Below are positions 37,180-51,164 of a DNA stretch of 64,000 nt, piece after piece. The stretch is from Obelidium mucronatum (taxonomy: Eukaryota; Chytridiomycota; Chytridiomycetes; Chytridiales; Chytriomycetaceae), in contig JAIVFH010000001.1 in assembly GCA_025765595.1 (NCBI GenBank), positions 434,001-498,000 of the forward strand. Direction: 5' to 3'. Each line of letters opens with the position of its first letter. Within the stretch, counting starts at the first letter, position 1. The translations under genes and the position numbers were made by a program. The notes beneath the pieces are model-generated. The model was not told where the DNA came from, ran no database searches, and was given only the letters and a program-made list of their open reading frames with translations.

Positions 37180-39228
37180 TTAAACTGCAGGCTCCTTTCC
37201 TTTCCCATGATCGTTTTCGGGAATAAGTTCCATCAATTGTGCTAATCGAACGCTTAGAACCGCCAACTGATCCTGAACTTTCTGAATCTCGTTCAACCGA
37301 TCCATCACGTTTTGCCGTGTTCTTCCTTCCAATCTGCGCAACTCTTCATCTGAGAGAACATCCAGAACAGAAGATAGTGTACTTGAAGGAACTAATTCAA
37401 AAGGGTGAGATTTTGGAACAACATTCATTCCGTAAAATACGAGCTTACTTTGAGTCGACGAGAGTGGTGTCAAGGTAAAAGAATAGCTGGGCAAAGTATC
37501 CCGTGGTTGAATAGTGGGTACTCCAACATATGGCAAAGGAATGGGCTGGACAGGCGTTACAGTTTCAGCTGGTCTTCCAGCATCGCCAATAGCTCCTCCT
37601 TCGCTCGCAACAGGTACCACAGGTGAAGAAAATGAATGAGAGCTACCAACATTTGGAGTTTGAATTGTGGCGTTTGGTACCATTGGGGTAGAGCTTTCAG
37701 CAGATAGCTGCTGTTGATGATGAAGTTGGTGCTGGTTATGCTGCTGGTTATGCTGCTGTTGCAATAGTCCCAAGTGTTGCTGATGTTGCTGAAGCAATGC
37801 CTGTAGAGCTTGAAGAGTCGGGTCTGCAGCAGGAGGAGCCGGTGCCGCTGGTGTGGCAGCGGCAGCTGGAGGGGCTGTCACAAGCACAGACCGTCTACAA
37901 GTTGGACAACTTTGTTGTCTCTCTAACCAACTTCTCAAACAATTCAAGTGGAAAATGTGACCACAACCAAGCTTTTTGGCAACGTTTTCTCTTCGCGCAG
38001 CAGGGATATTTAAGTCGCGAGCTAATACTGTGGCGGCTATCATTTCCTCGCGACAAATAATACAGACACGATCAGTCGCTTCTAATTCCTGTTCAGTGGC
38101 ATTTGGGTATCGCTGATTCATGTTTCGAGTTGCTCGATGGTATTGAACAAGATCTTTGCAACGCTGAACGAATGAACGAAGGATCATATAAAGATCGCGA
38201 ACAATGTGGAGAGGGAATCCGTAGTAGTGCATAATAATTCCGAAAAAGGCAAAGTAGGTGATGAGCTTGAAAAGATCTATGGATCAATTGTCAAAATAAA
38301 CGACTAAGCGATGCAAAAGAACCACAAGAAAGTACCAATTACAAGTTCAGCATAGAAAATATACATTGATTTTCGTTCCCATGGATGCTCACTGCACAAG
38401 TCAATAGTATGGAAAATGTACTTCATCATTGCCAGAACAACAGAATAAATCATGATAGCGTTCTGAGGAAATAAAAACATGAGATACGATGGAATCTTAA
38501 ACAAGAAATTCCCTTCACCTCAAATCCAAAAATCAACATCATGCTGGGCCCTTTTCGAGTGGTATATTCTCCAGCATAGAGCAGAACGCCCAAATCAATT
38601 CCAATCATAATAAGCATAATTGTCCACATTTTGATGTGGAACATTGTGGTTGGTGGGCTCGGCGCTTGTTCCATCTATTGGTGTGAACTTTAGATCCCAC
38701 CTCCTGCGCAAAAAGCAAAACCACTCACATAGTCCACACGATCCGAAATAAGCCAATGGAATATCTTAACCACAAGGAGAAAGCCAAACAGGACCAAGTA
38801 TTTTACATCAAATTGATCTCTGAATAGCGTCATGGCAAGACAAGTCTCTGTCACGGCGAACCACGATCGCTCATACAAATGCTAGCAAATGGCCGTGGAG
38901 ATGAATATTCGCGTTGTCAAGAAAACAGTCCATTGGTCACCAACCTCAACTTCAATCGCTCGCAATTGACCAAAAAAGACTTTTTGAACGCCTCTTCCGA
39001 TAACAATTGACAAAAACAGAGACAAATTGAGGAGAATCTAGAGACACCCAGGGTGTTTTGTGAGTAGGGCAAAGACAATACCACCCTGAAGCTCACCATC
39101 AACGTTGTCGATGATCGGGTCAGATGGATACACGTTGCATAGAAGTTGGCTCTGGCAGTCCACGCTGATGAAATCGCTGAAGCTGCAAGGGCAACTGAGA
39201 TGACGCCATAAGTCTGTAGTCTACTCAT
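37180..39228 (-). CDS. HRD1: Hrd1/synoviolin ERAD ubiquitin ligase
   Basis: ER-membrane RING E3 of the ER-associated degradation pathway. Exon 1 (39228-39097) starts MSRLQTYGVISVALAASAIS. Further exons give HLYERSWFAVTETCLAMTLF, the hydrophobic helices of the membrane domain and MKYIFHTIDL. The last large exon (from 38232) has the RING-H2: VCIICREEM, CGHIFHLNCLRSWL, SCPTCR. The C-terminal half is Ala/Pro then polyQ/His and ends in a helical segment. Frames are intact. Its start is 56 bp from the divergent RJL GTPase. Confidence 0.94.
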
Positions 39229-39284
39229 TTTTTCATGAAATTGTGAGTGGCAAAAAACACCACACATTGAAACCAGAATCAAAA
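39229..39284. promoter_or_regulatory. 56-bp bidirectional spacer HRD1 / RJL GTPase
   Basis: The two start codons face away from each other across 56 bp, so the promoters must be shared or reach into coding sequence. No motif is identified. Confidence 0.4.
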
Positions 39285-40325
39285 ATGGATCGAGAACCAG
39301 GACACGTAAGTCGCTCACGTTCATCTATAACCTCTTCCTAATTTGAAAACTTGCAGCTTCCGCGAGAAGTTCAAACAGTGAGCAGCGCCATCAGAATCAA
39401 GATTCTAAGCATGGTACGGGCGATCTTAAAGCCTTTGAATAATTGGCGCTGAGTTTATTAGTTTGCAGGGAGAAGCTTTCACAGGGAAAAGCTGCTTGAT
39501 CAAGCGATATTGTGAACAACGCGTAAGTTCTGACTCTTTAGAACTAATGAGTGAAGCATTACAATAACACGGCGGTAATAACAAATCAACTCTTAGTTTG
39601 TTCCGGATTATATTAGTACCATTGGAATTGACTATGGTGTAAAGACGTTGAATCAGGATGATGAAACGGAAGGTATTCGCTTTACATTGCCAACGTAATA
39701 TTGCTTCCATGATTTAACACAACTGTTTTTTGAATCGATTACTAGTCAAAGTTAACTTTTGGGATGTTGGTATGCTCTTCTACCCTTGATTCGAATATAG
39801 TTTCTCAATTTCTTCTGGCCCAGCTGGAGATCCAGTGTACTATGAAGTCCGCAATGAATTCTATAAAGATACTCATGGAGTAAGAGGCAGTTTTTTTCAG
39901 CACCAATCGCCGAATGTTCACTGTTTTATTTTTGAGCAGGCAATTCTACTGTTTGATACAACCTCAAGAAAGTCATTCGAGGCGTTAGAACGATGGGTCG
40001 AAGAGCTTATGACGTTTTACACGAATGAAGTAGTTATATTTTTAGTGGCCAATAAGGTATCTTGCAGTTTTGGTGTCACACTCGCTGCCCCGCCTAAGCA
40101 ACATCATCAAAAGATTGACATGTCTCCAAGAGCTATAAGTACAAAAGAAGGCAAAAATTATGCTGATAAAATGGACTTCACGTGAGTAGCCCCTCTCTTA
40201 ACGTCTCGTTCTCCTTACTATTTCCCTACCACTACAGATACTATGAAACAAGCGCCTTAACTGGAGAAGGCGTTCAAGAAATGTTTGATGCCCTATTCGC
40301 ACGAGTTTTAAGCAACAAAGTATAA
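39285..40325 (+). CDS. RJL (Rbj/DNAJC27-like) small GTPase, no J domain
   Basis: Many short exons starting ATG 39285 (MDREPGH). Assembled motifs: ILSMGEAFTGKSCLIKRYCE (P-loop), FVPDYISTIGIDYG (switch I), FWDVAGDPVYYEVRNEF (switch II), ANKIDMSP (NKxD) and YYETSALTGEG (SAL). The YEVRNEFYKDT signature is diagnostic of RJL/DNAJC27. The residue after AG, normally Gln in Rabs, is Asp, so intrinsic GTPase activity is probably low, as is typical of this family. It ends LSNKV at 40325 without a DnaJ domain. The family correlates with flagella across eukaryotes, fitting a zoosporic fungus. Confidence 0.88.
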
Positions 40326-40395
40326 TAAATCGGATAATAGAGAAACCCGTTTCTATATTTATAGATTTGAGAAGAAAAAAAAAAGTCAACCAAAC

Positions 40396-41697
<1,302 letters not shown>

Positions 41698-41933
41698 TAA
41701 ACGATGAGGGCGGGCTGATTTTTTTTTTCTTTCTTTTCCTTAAGGATTATACTTTGTGTGTTTTATTTTTTCAAACTCAAATAACTTTGAACTCAATTAA
41801 CGTGGTTGTTTTTTTGTGTCAAACTTGCTTCTCTTTTCCAACCACGACGGTGGCCATGATTCCACGATATGACTCTGCAGAGCCACCAGAAACTTGGACA
41901 TATCCTTGACGAAGTAGAGAATGCGATTTCCCT

Positions 41934-43461
41934 TCATTCAACCACTTTGCTAACGTGTGCAGACTTTTTACTGAGATTCTGTGCTGCTTCCCACTCGTCG
42001 CAAGGCCCTCGAGGTTGAATAGAACTTTTTGTTTGCCAAAGCATCAAGTTTTCTTTGATTCCAGATGCCGCGTTCCTTTCCAAACGCTCAAACAAGACCG
42101 AGAATGGCTTTGCAAGAAAGTGCCCACAAAGCCAAGGAACTGGAGGGGGATTTTCATCTTTTGCTCTTCTTTCGTTCTTGAAATCGGTACCGTCCACAAC
42201 TTTCATCTTGATGTCGTAAGTCGCCGCACGCAAGCTCTTGACAGAATGAACACCATATTGTCCTACAAGATCCTCATCAGCCACGAACTCGACGTTTTCT
42301 TTCAAGAATGCGGCCGCAGCACTCTCCAAATCAAAGACCCCAGAGTCAATGAAGCCATTCTCGTTCAAAAACCGGGTAACGTGTTTGAATCCATAAATTG
42401 GTAAAGTTGGAATCCATGATGCTTGAAATAGGCCATATGAGCGATGAAGTCCTGCAAAAGTATGATGGATGGGGACAGCTACAATTTTGAATCTTGGGTT
42501 CTTGAAAGCTTGTATATTTAGATGACGCGCAAGACAAATTCCAAGAATGAGGCCAGTCAGGGTACATGATGAACCAACGGGAAGGTAGATTGCGTCAATA
42601 TCTGGAGTTTCGCCAGACGCGATTTGGTCGGCAAGTTCCAATGCGCCATTGATTTGACCAAGGACTCCTGGAACACTATTTCCTCCCATCTTATTTTAAA
42701 AAGAAAAAAATATTAGAATAATGATTCTGAAATGAAAGCTCTATAAACTTGAGTACTTACATTTACAACTTTGTCCCTTCCTCCAGACAAGAATAACGCG
42801 TGCAGGATCTTCCCAAATCCATCAAAAGAGTCCCATAAATAAACACCAACAGGTTCCAGTGACAGGAGGGACAAAAAGTTCAACGAGTTATCCAAATCTG
42901 GTGGGTCCAAAACAGCGTAGGATGCTTGGAACTCAAGACCCAACGATTTGCCATACGCAACTGTGGCAACCACCTTAAGATTAATTAAGATGAATATAGC
43001 ATATATATCGAAGCTGTCAACCTGATCCATACCTGATTAGATCCAGCAGATCCAAGAACGTAAAACTTGGCGTCTGGATATCGTTCCTGGTGTGCTTTGC
43101 ATGCTGCAAGTTGGAACTGAAGCGTCCGGATCTTGTTTCCCGCATACAGAGTCGAACTGCAGAGGTCTTCGCGCTTGGCAAAGAATTCCAGCGAGGACTC
43201 TGAGCCATTTGTTTCGATTTGCAGCTTGTGGACGGCCGACGGGAAGCTGGCAAGCGACTGGAATTCCAGCGTGCGTGTCGTGCTTGGAAACAGGTTCAGA
43301 AGAGGAACTGATGTCTTGGTTCTGCTTGCGGGCGTCAGCGCAGGGCGGATGGAGTGGTACAAGCGGCTTAGCAGGAGCATCAGACTGGCGAGGGCCGCGA
43401 GGGCCAGAGTGCACGCGGCGATGAATCCACTGGCGGCGATAAAAGCCAGGCTGATTCCCAT
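41934..43461 (-). CDS. PLP enzyme, D-cysteine desulfhydrase/ACC deaminase family, membrane-anchored
   Basis: Three exons (43461-43033, 42973-42761, 42689-41934), 465 codons in frame. An N-terminal hydrophobic segment (residues 5-32) suggests a membrane or organelle anchor. The PLP-binding lysine region is KREDLCSSTLYAGNKIRTL, followed by VLGSAGSNQ, the start of the cofactor-phosphate region GGNSVPGVLG, and VGSSCTLTGLILG. It ends with LMLWQTKS and a short tail. Fold-type II beta-elimination of D-cysteine is the best guess; other small D-amino acids are possible. Convergent with the ArfGAP gene. Confidence 0.8.
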
Positions 43462-43550
43462 CGGACCAACAAAATCTAAGTTTCTCGACTTTTACTCACT
43501 GCTCATACCACTCACATAGCTTGTAAAATGGGTATTTCGAAAAGCAAAAA

Positions 43551-45188
43551 TCACTCAAATTTAACCACCAACTGCAAAGAGATGGGTAAACTTGCATCGG
43601 TAACTACAATTGTCTCGCCATCCTCAACCATATCCACCACCAACTTTTCCAAATTAGGCCTTGTCGCTTCCTCCAACTGCTTAGGGCTTTGCATGTACAA
43701 ACTCTTGTTCCCACTTGTTCTCAAACTGGGCTTTCTTGAGTTGCGTGCCTTGTCGCTCCAAGAGCGACTCCACCAAGTCACTCAATTTCCAGGTTTTAGG
43801 AATGCTGATCTTCAAGGATTCTGTTCCACATACTGGACAGTCATCCTTTTTTTCCAACGGGAATGTGTACGTGTACAAGGACGAGTCCCCAACATACATC
43901 ATATAGTTGTTGACAGTTGGGGCACAGCTAGTCGCGAGTTTGAAAACTTCATTCGCAGTAGCGGCTAAATAAAAAAAAAAAGAGTGAATCCCAATACATA
44001 CACAATGATGATCACCACACTACCAGCAACAATAGCATTAGTACTCGCAATAGCAGGAATGATGTTCTTGACGACCCCCATAGTCAAAGTTCTGGTTACT
44101 CCTCGAATTCCAAACTCCTCAGCGCGCTTTGTCGCTTGGTCAAAGCAACCAGGAAATGTGATCTGGATCATCTCCATCAATTTTGGTTTCAGGAAACTCC
44201 TTCGGCCAAAGAAGAATGGAAGCGTATTGGATACAGTGTTCTGGTAGACGAGGGGTGTTGGCGATGGTGCAAATCTGTGTGAACTGTTTTAAACGTACGT
44301 CACGTCTTCAGTGTATCGCTTACAGGAAAGGTAACAGGTTTTGTTTGCATATCCAGAGAGCATTCGTAACATGCAGTTTGCTTTGGGATAATTACACGCG
44401 ATTGACCCTTAAATCCTGTTTGGACAAAAATTAACTCACAGGCTTCAAGTTGTGTCCATCAAATTCAAAAAACCTTCTGTTCCTCCATCAACAATAGGCT
44501 TCAGTGTACTAGGATCTTCTTCGTCGTACATTCCAATAATAGTGGCGTTCATCCTGTTTAGTGCCGTATTAGAATGCTACAGCGCAAATTTCTCTCACAT
44601 ACCAACGTCGTGCTTCCACACTATCCAAACCGCAGATTATGATGGAAAATTGAGAATAATAATCAATGTCCTTATCCTGAATCTTTCCAAAGTACGGAGT
44701 GACTGTACAGCCCACAACTCGCTTCATGATAAATTCAGCAGCAACTTCAGCCTTTGACTTTCCAACATCCTTATACCTTCATAAACATATAGATCAGGCT
44801 TAATTCGAGCAAATTCAATCAAAAAGAAGGGTACCGAAAGAGGAACTGGCGATTCAAGTTGGAGACATCAATCGTGTCCATATCAATTACATGAATGTCC
44901 TTAAAGCCCATTAAAGCGAGGTTCTTGAGAAGTTCACAACCAAGTCCTCCAGCTCCAACAACTAGAATCTTGCAGTCCTCGCTGTGGATAAACTCCTTCA
45001 ACTAATCGATGACCAGAGGATTAGTTGAAGCCACAAGTCCACAAAACACTCAACAACCCTTCGAATCCACCCACCTCTTCAGATGGCTCAAATCCTTCCG
45101 GAGCTAATGGCCCACTGCGTTCGATGAACACGTCTGGGTGTCGCCATCGGTTGGGCCAGTCAACTCCACCTTGCATTTCCACTTCCAT
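43551..45188 (-). CDS. UBA3: NEDD8-activating enzyme catalytic subunit UBA3 (two frame breaks)
   Basis: E1 subunit that adenylates NEDD8 and carries it as a thioester for cullin modification. It starts [20 protein letters not shown]; the nucleotide fold is [19 protein letters not shown] with [24 protein letters not shown], the CYEC pair and the catalytic Cys in [14 protein letters not shown] follow, then [18 protein letters not shown] and the CPVC pair. The C-terminal ubiquitin-like E2-binding fold is [17 protein letters not shown]. Two +1 breaks: at 44142 (HISWLL, TGA, then [10 protein letters not shown]) and at about 43713 (FENK, then GNKSLYMQS). Both junctions align without gaps to UBA3 when one base is skipped. 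Confidence 0.9.
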
Positions 45189-45520
45189 TTTCAAAATCTT
45201 GTGGACAAGCGCTTATTACACTCTCAACAATTCAGATGATTCCAAAACGCATCTTCTACCTCCTTAACATTACAAAAACACGCGCGTGTTGGTGTCAAGT
45301 TGAAATCACGACAGAATTTTATTTTGCAATCTTTTTTTCAAGGATTGGGAGCTAAAATATGGGGAATAGAAACGCTTTCGTTTACTGTCAGTTGTTGGCG
45401 ATGACATGAAAAAGGGATGGTTGATTTGCATTGGATTTCCAAACTTGGACATCTCCAACAACCACTGCATTGCGAAAGTCAGAATACACCGCTCGTGCCA
45501 CAGTAAACTTGAACGTAAAC

Positions 45521-47670
45521 ATGCACAATAATGTCCAAGTTCAAAACATCGCTTCAAAACAGAAATCACATTCAAAGAAAGGATTACTTTCAAAGAACCA
45601 TTATAACAAGGAACAAAAAGTATCCAATCAGAGAGCCCAACCAGCAACATCATCATCGATTCTTCCGATTCTTCAGCCTCACTCGCGATATGCGAATCAA
45701 ATTCAAAGGCTCAATAACATCATCACTACTTCAAAATCACACCCTCACGCCACCCCAACAAAACATCTTAACGCGGAGAGCAATGACCACAAGGATGTAA
45801 GAGAGCCTCGAAATAAATCTATATGTTCTATTCTGGAGAACTCCCGTGAGACAAGTATTATATCAGTCACTGAAGTTTCAGATCAGGAACAGTCCGAATG
45901 CTGGCCTAAATCTCAATTGCAAAGCCAGAACAACTCATCCACTTCTGTTTATTCTCTTGAATCCGGCTCAATGACTCTGCTTCCGCCATTGGCTTGTGTT
46001 AGTAACGGTGTCTCATACAATTTCAAGTCCCGCCGCTCAAGTAACTTCAACCAGCATGGCACAAATCAGCAAAAGCAACCCAATAATCGTGAGAGTATCG
46101 ATTCTTCTGGTGGCGAACCTAAGGACTACTCACGGCGCGCAAGCGTGGACCTAGCCTCAACTGCCCTATCGACTCTGTCACGCCGCCGATCCTTTATGAA
46201 GTCAATGGAAAACTCGCCTATGCAATCACTTAGTGTGTCGGTAGCAAGTATTCGAGCATTTGCTCCTTCCATCTTTGATGAAAACGCGCCAGCAAACCTC
46301 CACTCTGAGAAAATGTCTTACAACGAGCTGGTGACTGTGAAAAAAGACGCATCCATGGCTGCTACGGTTCTGAATCAGCAGAAATTGAAGCCGATGGCTA
46401 TCGTGATTGCACGGAAACTTGCCAAAAAAGCTGCTAGGAATTTGAGGCTGAGGAAAATGTGGAGTTGGGCAATAGGAAAAGTTCTACGCATGATTCGCGC
46501 AACTAATGCGATTAGTACAAATCGATATTTTGAGGAAGGTGTGGAGGTTCGAGTCGAAACTTTGAAGAAGGGTGCTGTCGATTTGGGATTTCAGTTGGAG
46601 AATTTCAAGGTTGCGAATAAGCGTGGTGGATTGGTTGAAGCATTGATGAAGTTTCCGGAAAATCGCACGACGGAAGAAGTAAGGGCATTGGAGCTTATGA
46701 TTCGATTGCTCCCTGGCTTTCAGCGATATAGCTGGACAGTGAGGAAAAAAATGGGCAAAGTGATTGGCTACAGCAAGTTCGGGCCAGGACGAACAATTTT
46801 GAAGCAAGGCCATGTTGCTCAAAATATGTACTATCTGTTGAGCGGGGAACTGGAGGAGCTTAGACTCATTGGTACGTTTGCGATTTCAAACATCCAAACA
46901 TTAAAGGCCGTCTTATTTTCTAGAGGAAAGGCACACATGGATTGGATCTCTTACTCCCGGAGCAATATTCGGGGAATTGGATCTGTTGGATGATGAAACA
47001 CGAAAATCAACTTTGGTCACAACGAAAGACACAGAGCTACTATGGATCACTCGGGACGATTTCGATGATCTACTCAAAACAGAGACGATAAAGGCGCTCG
47101 ACGAAAGGAAACAGATTCTAGCGTCCAATACATTCTTCAGTCAACTTGGTTCCTCGGCAATTCAAAATCTGGCATCTGCATCTCAAATAATCGAAATCGA
47201 GCCCAATACTCACATTATTGCGGAACTAGATATTCCGAATTACGTCTACCTCCTTTGCGAGGGAGAATTTCACATGTCCAAGTGTATCCACTTCACTAAA
47301 GTCAAATGCCCAGGACGAGACGGAAAATATATACTCTATCCGTTTCCGATTCCCCGCGGGATCAAGACTGTGGATGGATATGAACAAACGACAAAACTAG
47401 TTCGTATCGCCAAGATTTCTGAAGGAGAACATTTTGGCGCAGCTTCTGCACTTGCCTCTGCAGGATCCCCAAATCAAATTCGCGACAATGGGAGCTTACT
47501 TTGACGTTGCTAAAGAAGTGCGAAGTCCCTTTTCTGTCGTCTCGGGCACAAGAGTCAAGTATATGGCTATAAGCAAACACGCCTTCACCAAGGAAATGAT
47601 TTATTTCCCAGGGCTAGTTCGAAGCATTGCAGTCAGAGTATGTTGGCTTGAAGCTGTACTATTCCGATGA
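45521..47670 (+). CDS. Cyclic-nucleotide-binding-domain protein with disordered N-terminus
   Basis: ATG 45521 (MHNNVQVQN) begins about 280 disordered Ser/Asn/Gln-rich residues with RRAS and RRRS sites resembling PKA targets, then a basic helical region (KLAKKAARNLRLRKMW). The first CNB runs from PGRTILKQGHVAQNMYYLLSG to PGAIFGELDLLDD, split by an intron at about 46873-46921. A second, weaker CNB starts at TFFSQLGSSAIQNLA and reaches HFGAASAL. Near 47460-47505 a +1 shift is needed to continue into DVAKEVRSPFSVVSG. The 3' end is uncertain (47670 or 47737). It may be an effector of cyclic nucleotides; ligand binding cannot be judged. Confidence 0.7.
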
Positions 47671-47831
47671 TGCCAAAGTCCAAGCACATGTACTATCGAG
47701 CGACACAAGTGGAGGAATCATAAGCGAGCGGAAATGAGGCATTTAATCAGCGAAATCAAAGGTGGCGAAACTGATTACCAGATGGGGGTTGTTTGTTTAT
47801 AATAAAGCACAAATTCATGCAAATTCAAACA

Positions 47832-49558
47832 ATGGGTTGCATATCATCACTCTTTGATCCCGATCCCACATCTACCTGCCTTTCGAAACGCTGAAATCAA
47901 TAAGCAGATTGAATTAGAAAGGAAGTTGAAGGGAAAAGATCTGCTCGTAAAGCTATTGCTCCTCGGTAAATCCAACAGTTTGACCCATCTTGATATGACA
48001 AAATACAGCTCGTCGGATCTGCAAAATATCTCAATTTTAAACATTAAAACGCGAAATAGGACCATCGGAAAGTGGAAAATCAACAGTTTTGAAACAAATA
48101 ACTTTGATTTATGGTACCGGATTCACACCTGAACAGGCCGCCACGTATCGTGAAGCCATGCACACAAACCTCCTCGTCGCTATATCCACTCTTATAAAAG
48201 CCATGGACTCGCTTGAAATACCTTACAGCTTCAAGAAACCAGAATCCGTTGAAGAAAGAACCCAACGATATTCAGATCTACCCAAAGTTCCAGAAACAGT
48301 CCACGTACCCAAACCAAACGCACCCGCATGGCTGAAAAGCTCACCAATCATTGCTCAAATAGACGAAGATTCTACGGGCCCAGCATCGACGCCTCAACAG
48401 TCATCCAAATCACGCCCTGCGAACGGATTGGCCCGAAGGAGTTCGAGTGTTCGGAAATTGGCGGCTAAAAAGCGAAGAAAGCGATTAGATGATCCTGTCA
48501 TTGACTTGGCGTGCAGAGAATACGCGATTGCAGGAGGAACACGATGTCAAGACGGTACAATTGCAGACTTGGCACGGTACATAGCTTCTCTGGACGATCC
48601 AGCGTTTGGATTCAATATTGCCACAGCTTTGGTTCCAGAGACTATTAGTGCAATTAAGCAACTATGGGCGGATTCAGGTGTCCAGTACTGTTTTTCGAGG
48701 GCAAATGAATTTCAACTGGTAGACTCTTGCGCGTAGTGAGTAAATCAACCCATAACAATTACCACCAGCAATTTTATTTACTCATGCTTTATATAGTATC
48801 ATGGAGAACATTGACCGTGTTTCGGATCTCAATTTTGTACCTACAGACGATGACATACTCAATGCCCGTATTATGACGCACGGAATTCACGAATCGAAAT
48901 TCAAAGCCGGGAAAATGTCGCTTGTAATATATGATGTCGGTGGACATCGTAGCGAGCGTAAAAAATGGGCTCAATTCTTTGAAGATGCTCAAGCAATTAT
49001 TTTCATTGTGGCGGTAAGCGCATACGATCAAGTATGCATGGAAGATGAAGAAACCAGTAGAAGTAAGAAGACCCGTAGAGTGAGACTCGGTTTTAACTTT
49101 TGACTGGAACAGTGGTTGAAGGCTTCAAACTATTTGATTCAATATGCAATCACCCGCTGTTCACTAAAACAGACATGGTACTCTTTCTGAACAAAATCGA
49201 TCTGTTTGAGGAAAAAATCAAAGTGCGACCGATCTCATTGTTCTTTCTTGACTATCGTGGTACCTACTACTTTTAAAAGTTAAGCATATATGCTGATTAT
49301 ATTACATCAAGGACCGAACGAGTACAAGGACTCAGCCAAATATTTCGTGAAGCGATTTCAGAATATCAACAAGTTTCCAGAAGATAAGAAGATCTACCCC
49401 CATTTAACACATGCAACGGATACACGACAGACTAAAAAGATTTTGAAATCCGTTCTTGACAGTATTCAACAGTATGATATGATCTTTTTTCCACTCTCAA
49501 CACATCTAACAAAATCGACAGATCGGCACTGAAAAAGATGGACAAGGAGAATTTCTGA
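47832..49558 (+). CDS. G-protein alpha subunit 5, switch II Gln replaced by His
   Basis: Starts MGCISS. A +1 break occurs in the N-terminal helix at about 47877: after DPTST, skipping one base gives AFRNAEINKQIELERKL, matching alpha 1. P-loop GPSESGKST, switch I ARIMTHGIHESKF, then DVGGHRSERKKW: the catalytic Gln is His (CAT). LFLNKIDLF and HATDTRQTKK are normal. Introns match alpha 1, 2 and 3, and the last exon ends SALKKMDKENF, nearly the same C-terminus as alpha 1. In other G-alphas and Ras, loss of this Gln blocks GTP hydrolysis, so this subunit may be constitutively active or differently regulated (inference). Confidence 0.85.
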
Positions 49559-49651
49559 ATAAAACCAATATTTAGTGTCAGTTAACGCTTCGATTCTTTC
49601 ACATATGCACGATTAGAAAAATGGTTATTATTAAAATATATTTGGAAAAAC

Positions 49652-51164
49652 TTAGCAGCGCAACAAATCAATAACTCGAAGCTTTTCGATGGCCGTGTCT
49701 CCCTTATAAGCCAACAATCTGTCAAAAAATAATTTAGAGTCGACTTCTTTATAATTATTTCCATACCTTGCATCTACTTTGCTTTTCGTTGGTCCGTCCA
49801 AAATCGGAGCACCCGCACCAGGTCGCCCAAAGTGGAAGTAAGCAGGTTCATTTGGATCATCTTTAGAAGGATCGTGTAAGCGGTTGTTTGGTCCAGGCTC
49901 TTTCCGTTGAACTACATCAGTTCTTTGTCGATGAGCTTTAGTATCCTGCTGTAATAGTTGGATGACTATTTTTGAGCTTGAGGCTATTGGTCATTACATC
50001 GGCTGTATTTGCGAAGGGATGAGAAAGGATGGTCTTTGATCCTGAAACGAAAAAAAAGGGAAAGAGAAAAAATATCTACCTGGCCCGTTCAGTGGACATA
50101 ATTCCTTAATATCCTCGGCCTTATACGACCTTCTTTGTAGAGGATTAGGCTTTAGCTCTGGTTTTCTGGAGTGATTTATCAAATCAAAATGGTGCTGCAA
50201 GCAAAGCGGTTAATGCTGTGAATTTAAATATTTGAAATTTAACTTAATTACATGATCCGAATTGCTTGGTGGTTTCATGCGTCGACTCTCGTGGTGACGG
50301 GGTGGTTGATTCCATGGCTCGAATTTTTGGGAATCATTCCAAGCTGTCTAAGATAGATTGTTTTTCTTAATTCAATCCATTTTGAGGAGGTGTCCCACCT
50401 GTTTTGCATCTCGAGATGCCTGTAATGCTTTGAATCGCTGATTCTCACCAATTTGGGCTCCTACACAATTATATCAGCTCATGACTTCCACTTGAACCCA
50501 TAATTTTAAATACCAAGCTCATCCGCGTATGATTTTAGTGAGATTTCGAAGCTGTAATTGTGCCTCGAGATCCTTTCGAATGTAGTTATTAGGAAAATTG
50601 TCGTAGGTTAAGGATCAAGGCCACACACCCCGACTTTGCTTGGATTCAGATCACGCTTCATGCTTCTTTTTTCGAGTAGCCATTGAATGTTGCTTTCCTC
50701 CTTCAACTTTTGTGTGCTTTCACGGCTCTTGGTTTCTGCGCGTTCCTTCATTTGGATCTTTTCGTACGCAGCTGCAGCAGAAGGCTTTATAATCTTCGAG
50801 GAGTAGCCGAGTAGGATTGAAGATATTCCAAGGACGTACCTAGTTCGCGTTGACTTGCCTTCTTTTTTTCCAAGTTGAGCAACATATCAGAATAAATTGA
50901 CGCTGCAAGGCCCGGTCCATGTGTAGGCTTCCGTTCCTGGATCGATTGACCGCCGAAATAGATTAAGCCTCCTGTAGGCTTTTTCTCCATGGCGGTGGTT
51001 GGTTGGTTTTGGAGGTGGGGCATTTGGGGTGGGGTCAGTTCGAACTGAACCGTCCAAGTTCACTTTGGCGCCAAGAGTTCCCCGCGTGTTTTGTAGGCGT
51101 CTGTTGATTCTTTCGAGCGCCAGCGTTTGTGCTGTTGCGATCGGAGCTGGCGTGGGGGAAGTCA
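49652..51164 (-). CDS. Unrecognised multi-exon protein with GRPGAGAP motif
   Basis: Starts MTSPTPAPIATAQTLALERI. Several small exons follow: GGLIYFGGQSIQERKPTHGPG, a charged helical stretch (SREST then LLEKRSMKRDLNPSK), IGENQRFKALQASRDAKQ, FEPWNQPPRHHESRRMKPPS, and near the end DDPNEPAYFHFGRPGAGAPIL. The final exon (after the intron ending about 49719) gives LAYKGDTAIEKLRVIDLLRC, stop 49652. A +1 correction is needed near 50998. I do not recognise the family; repeated short Pro/Gly-rich turn motifs recall cytoskeletal or axonemal coiled-coil proteins, but that is speculation. Confidence 0.5.
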
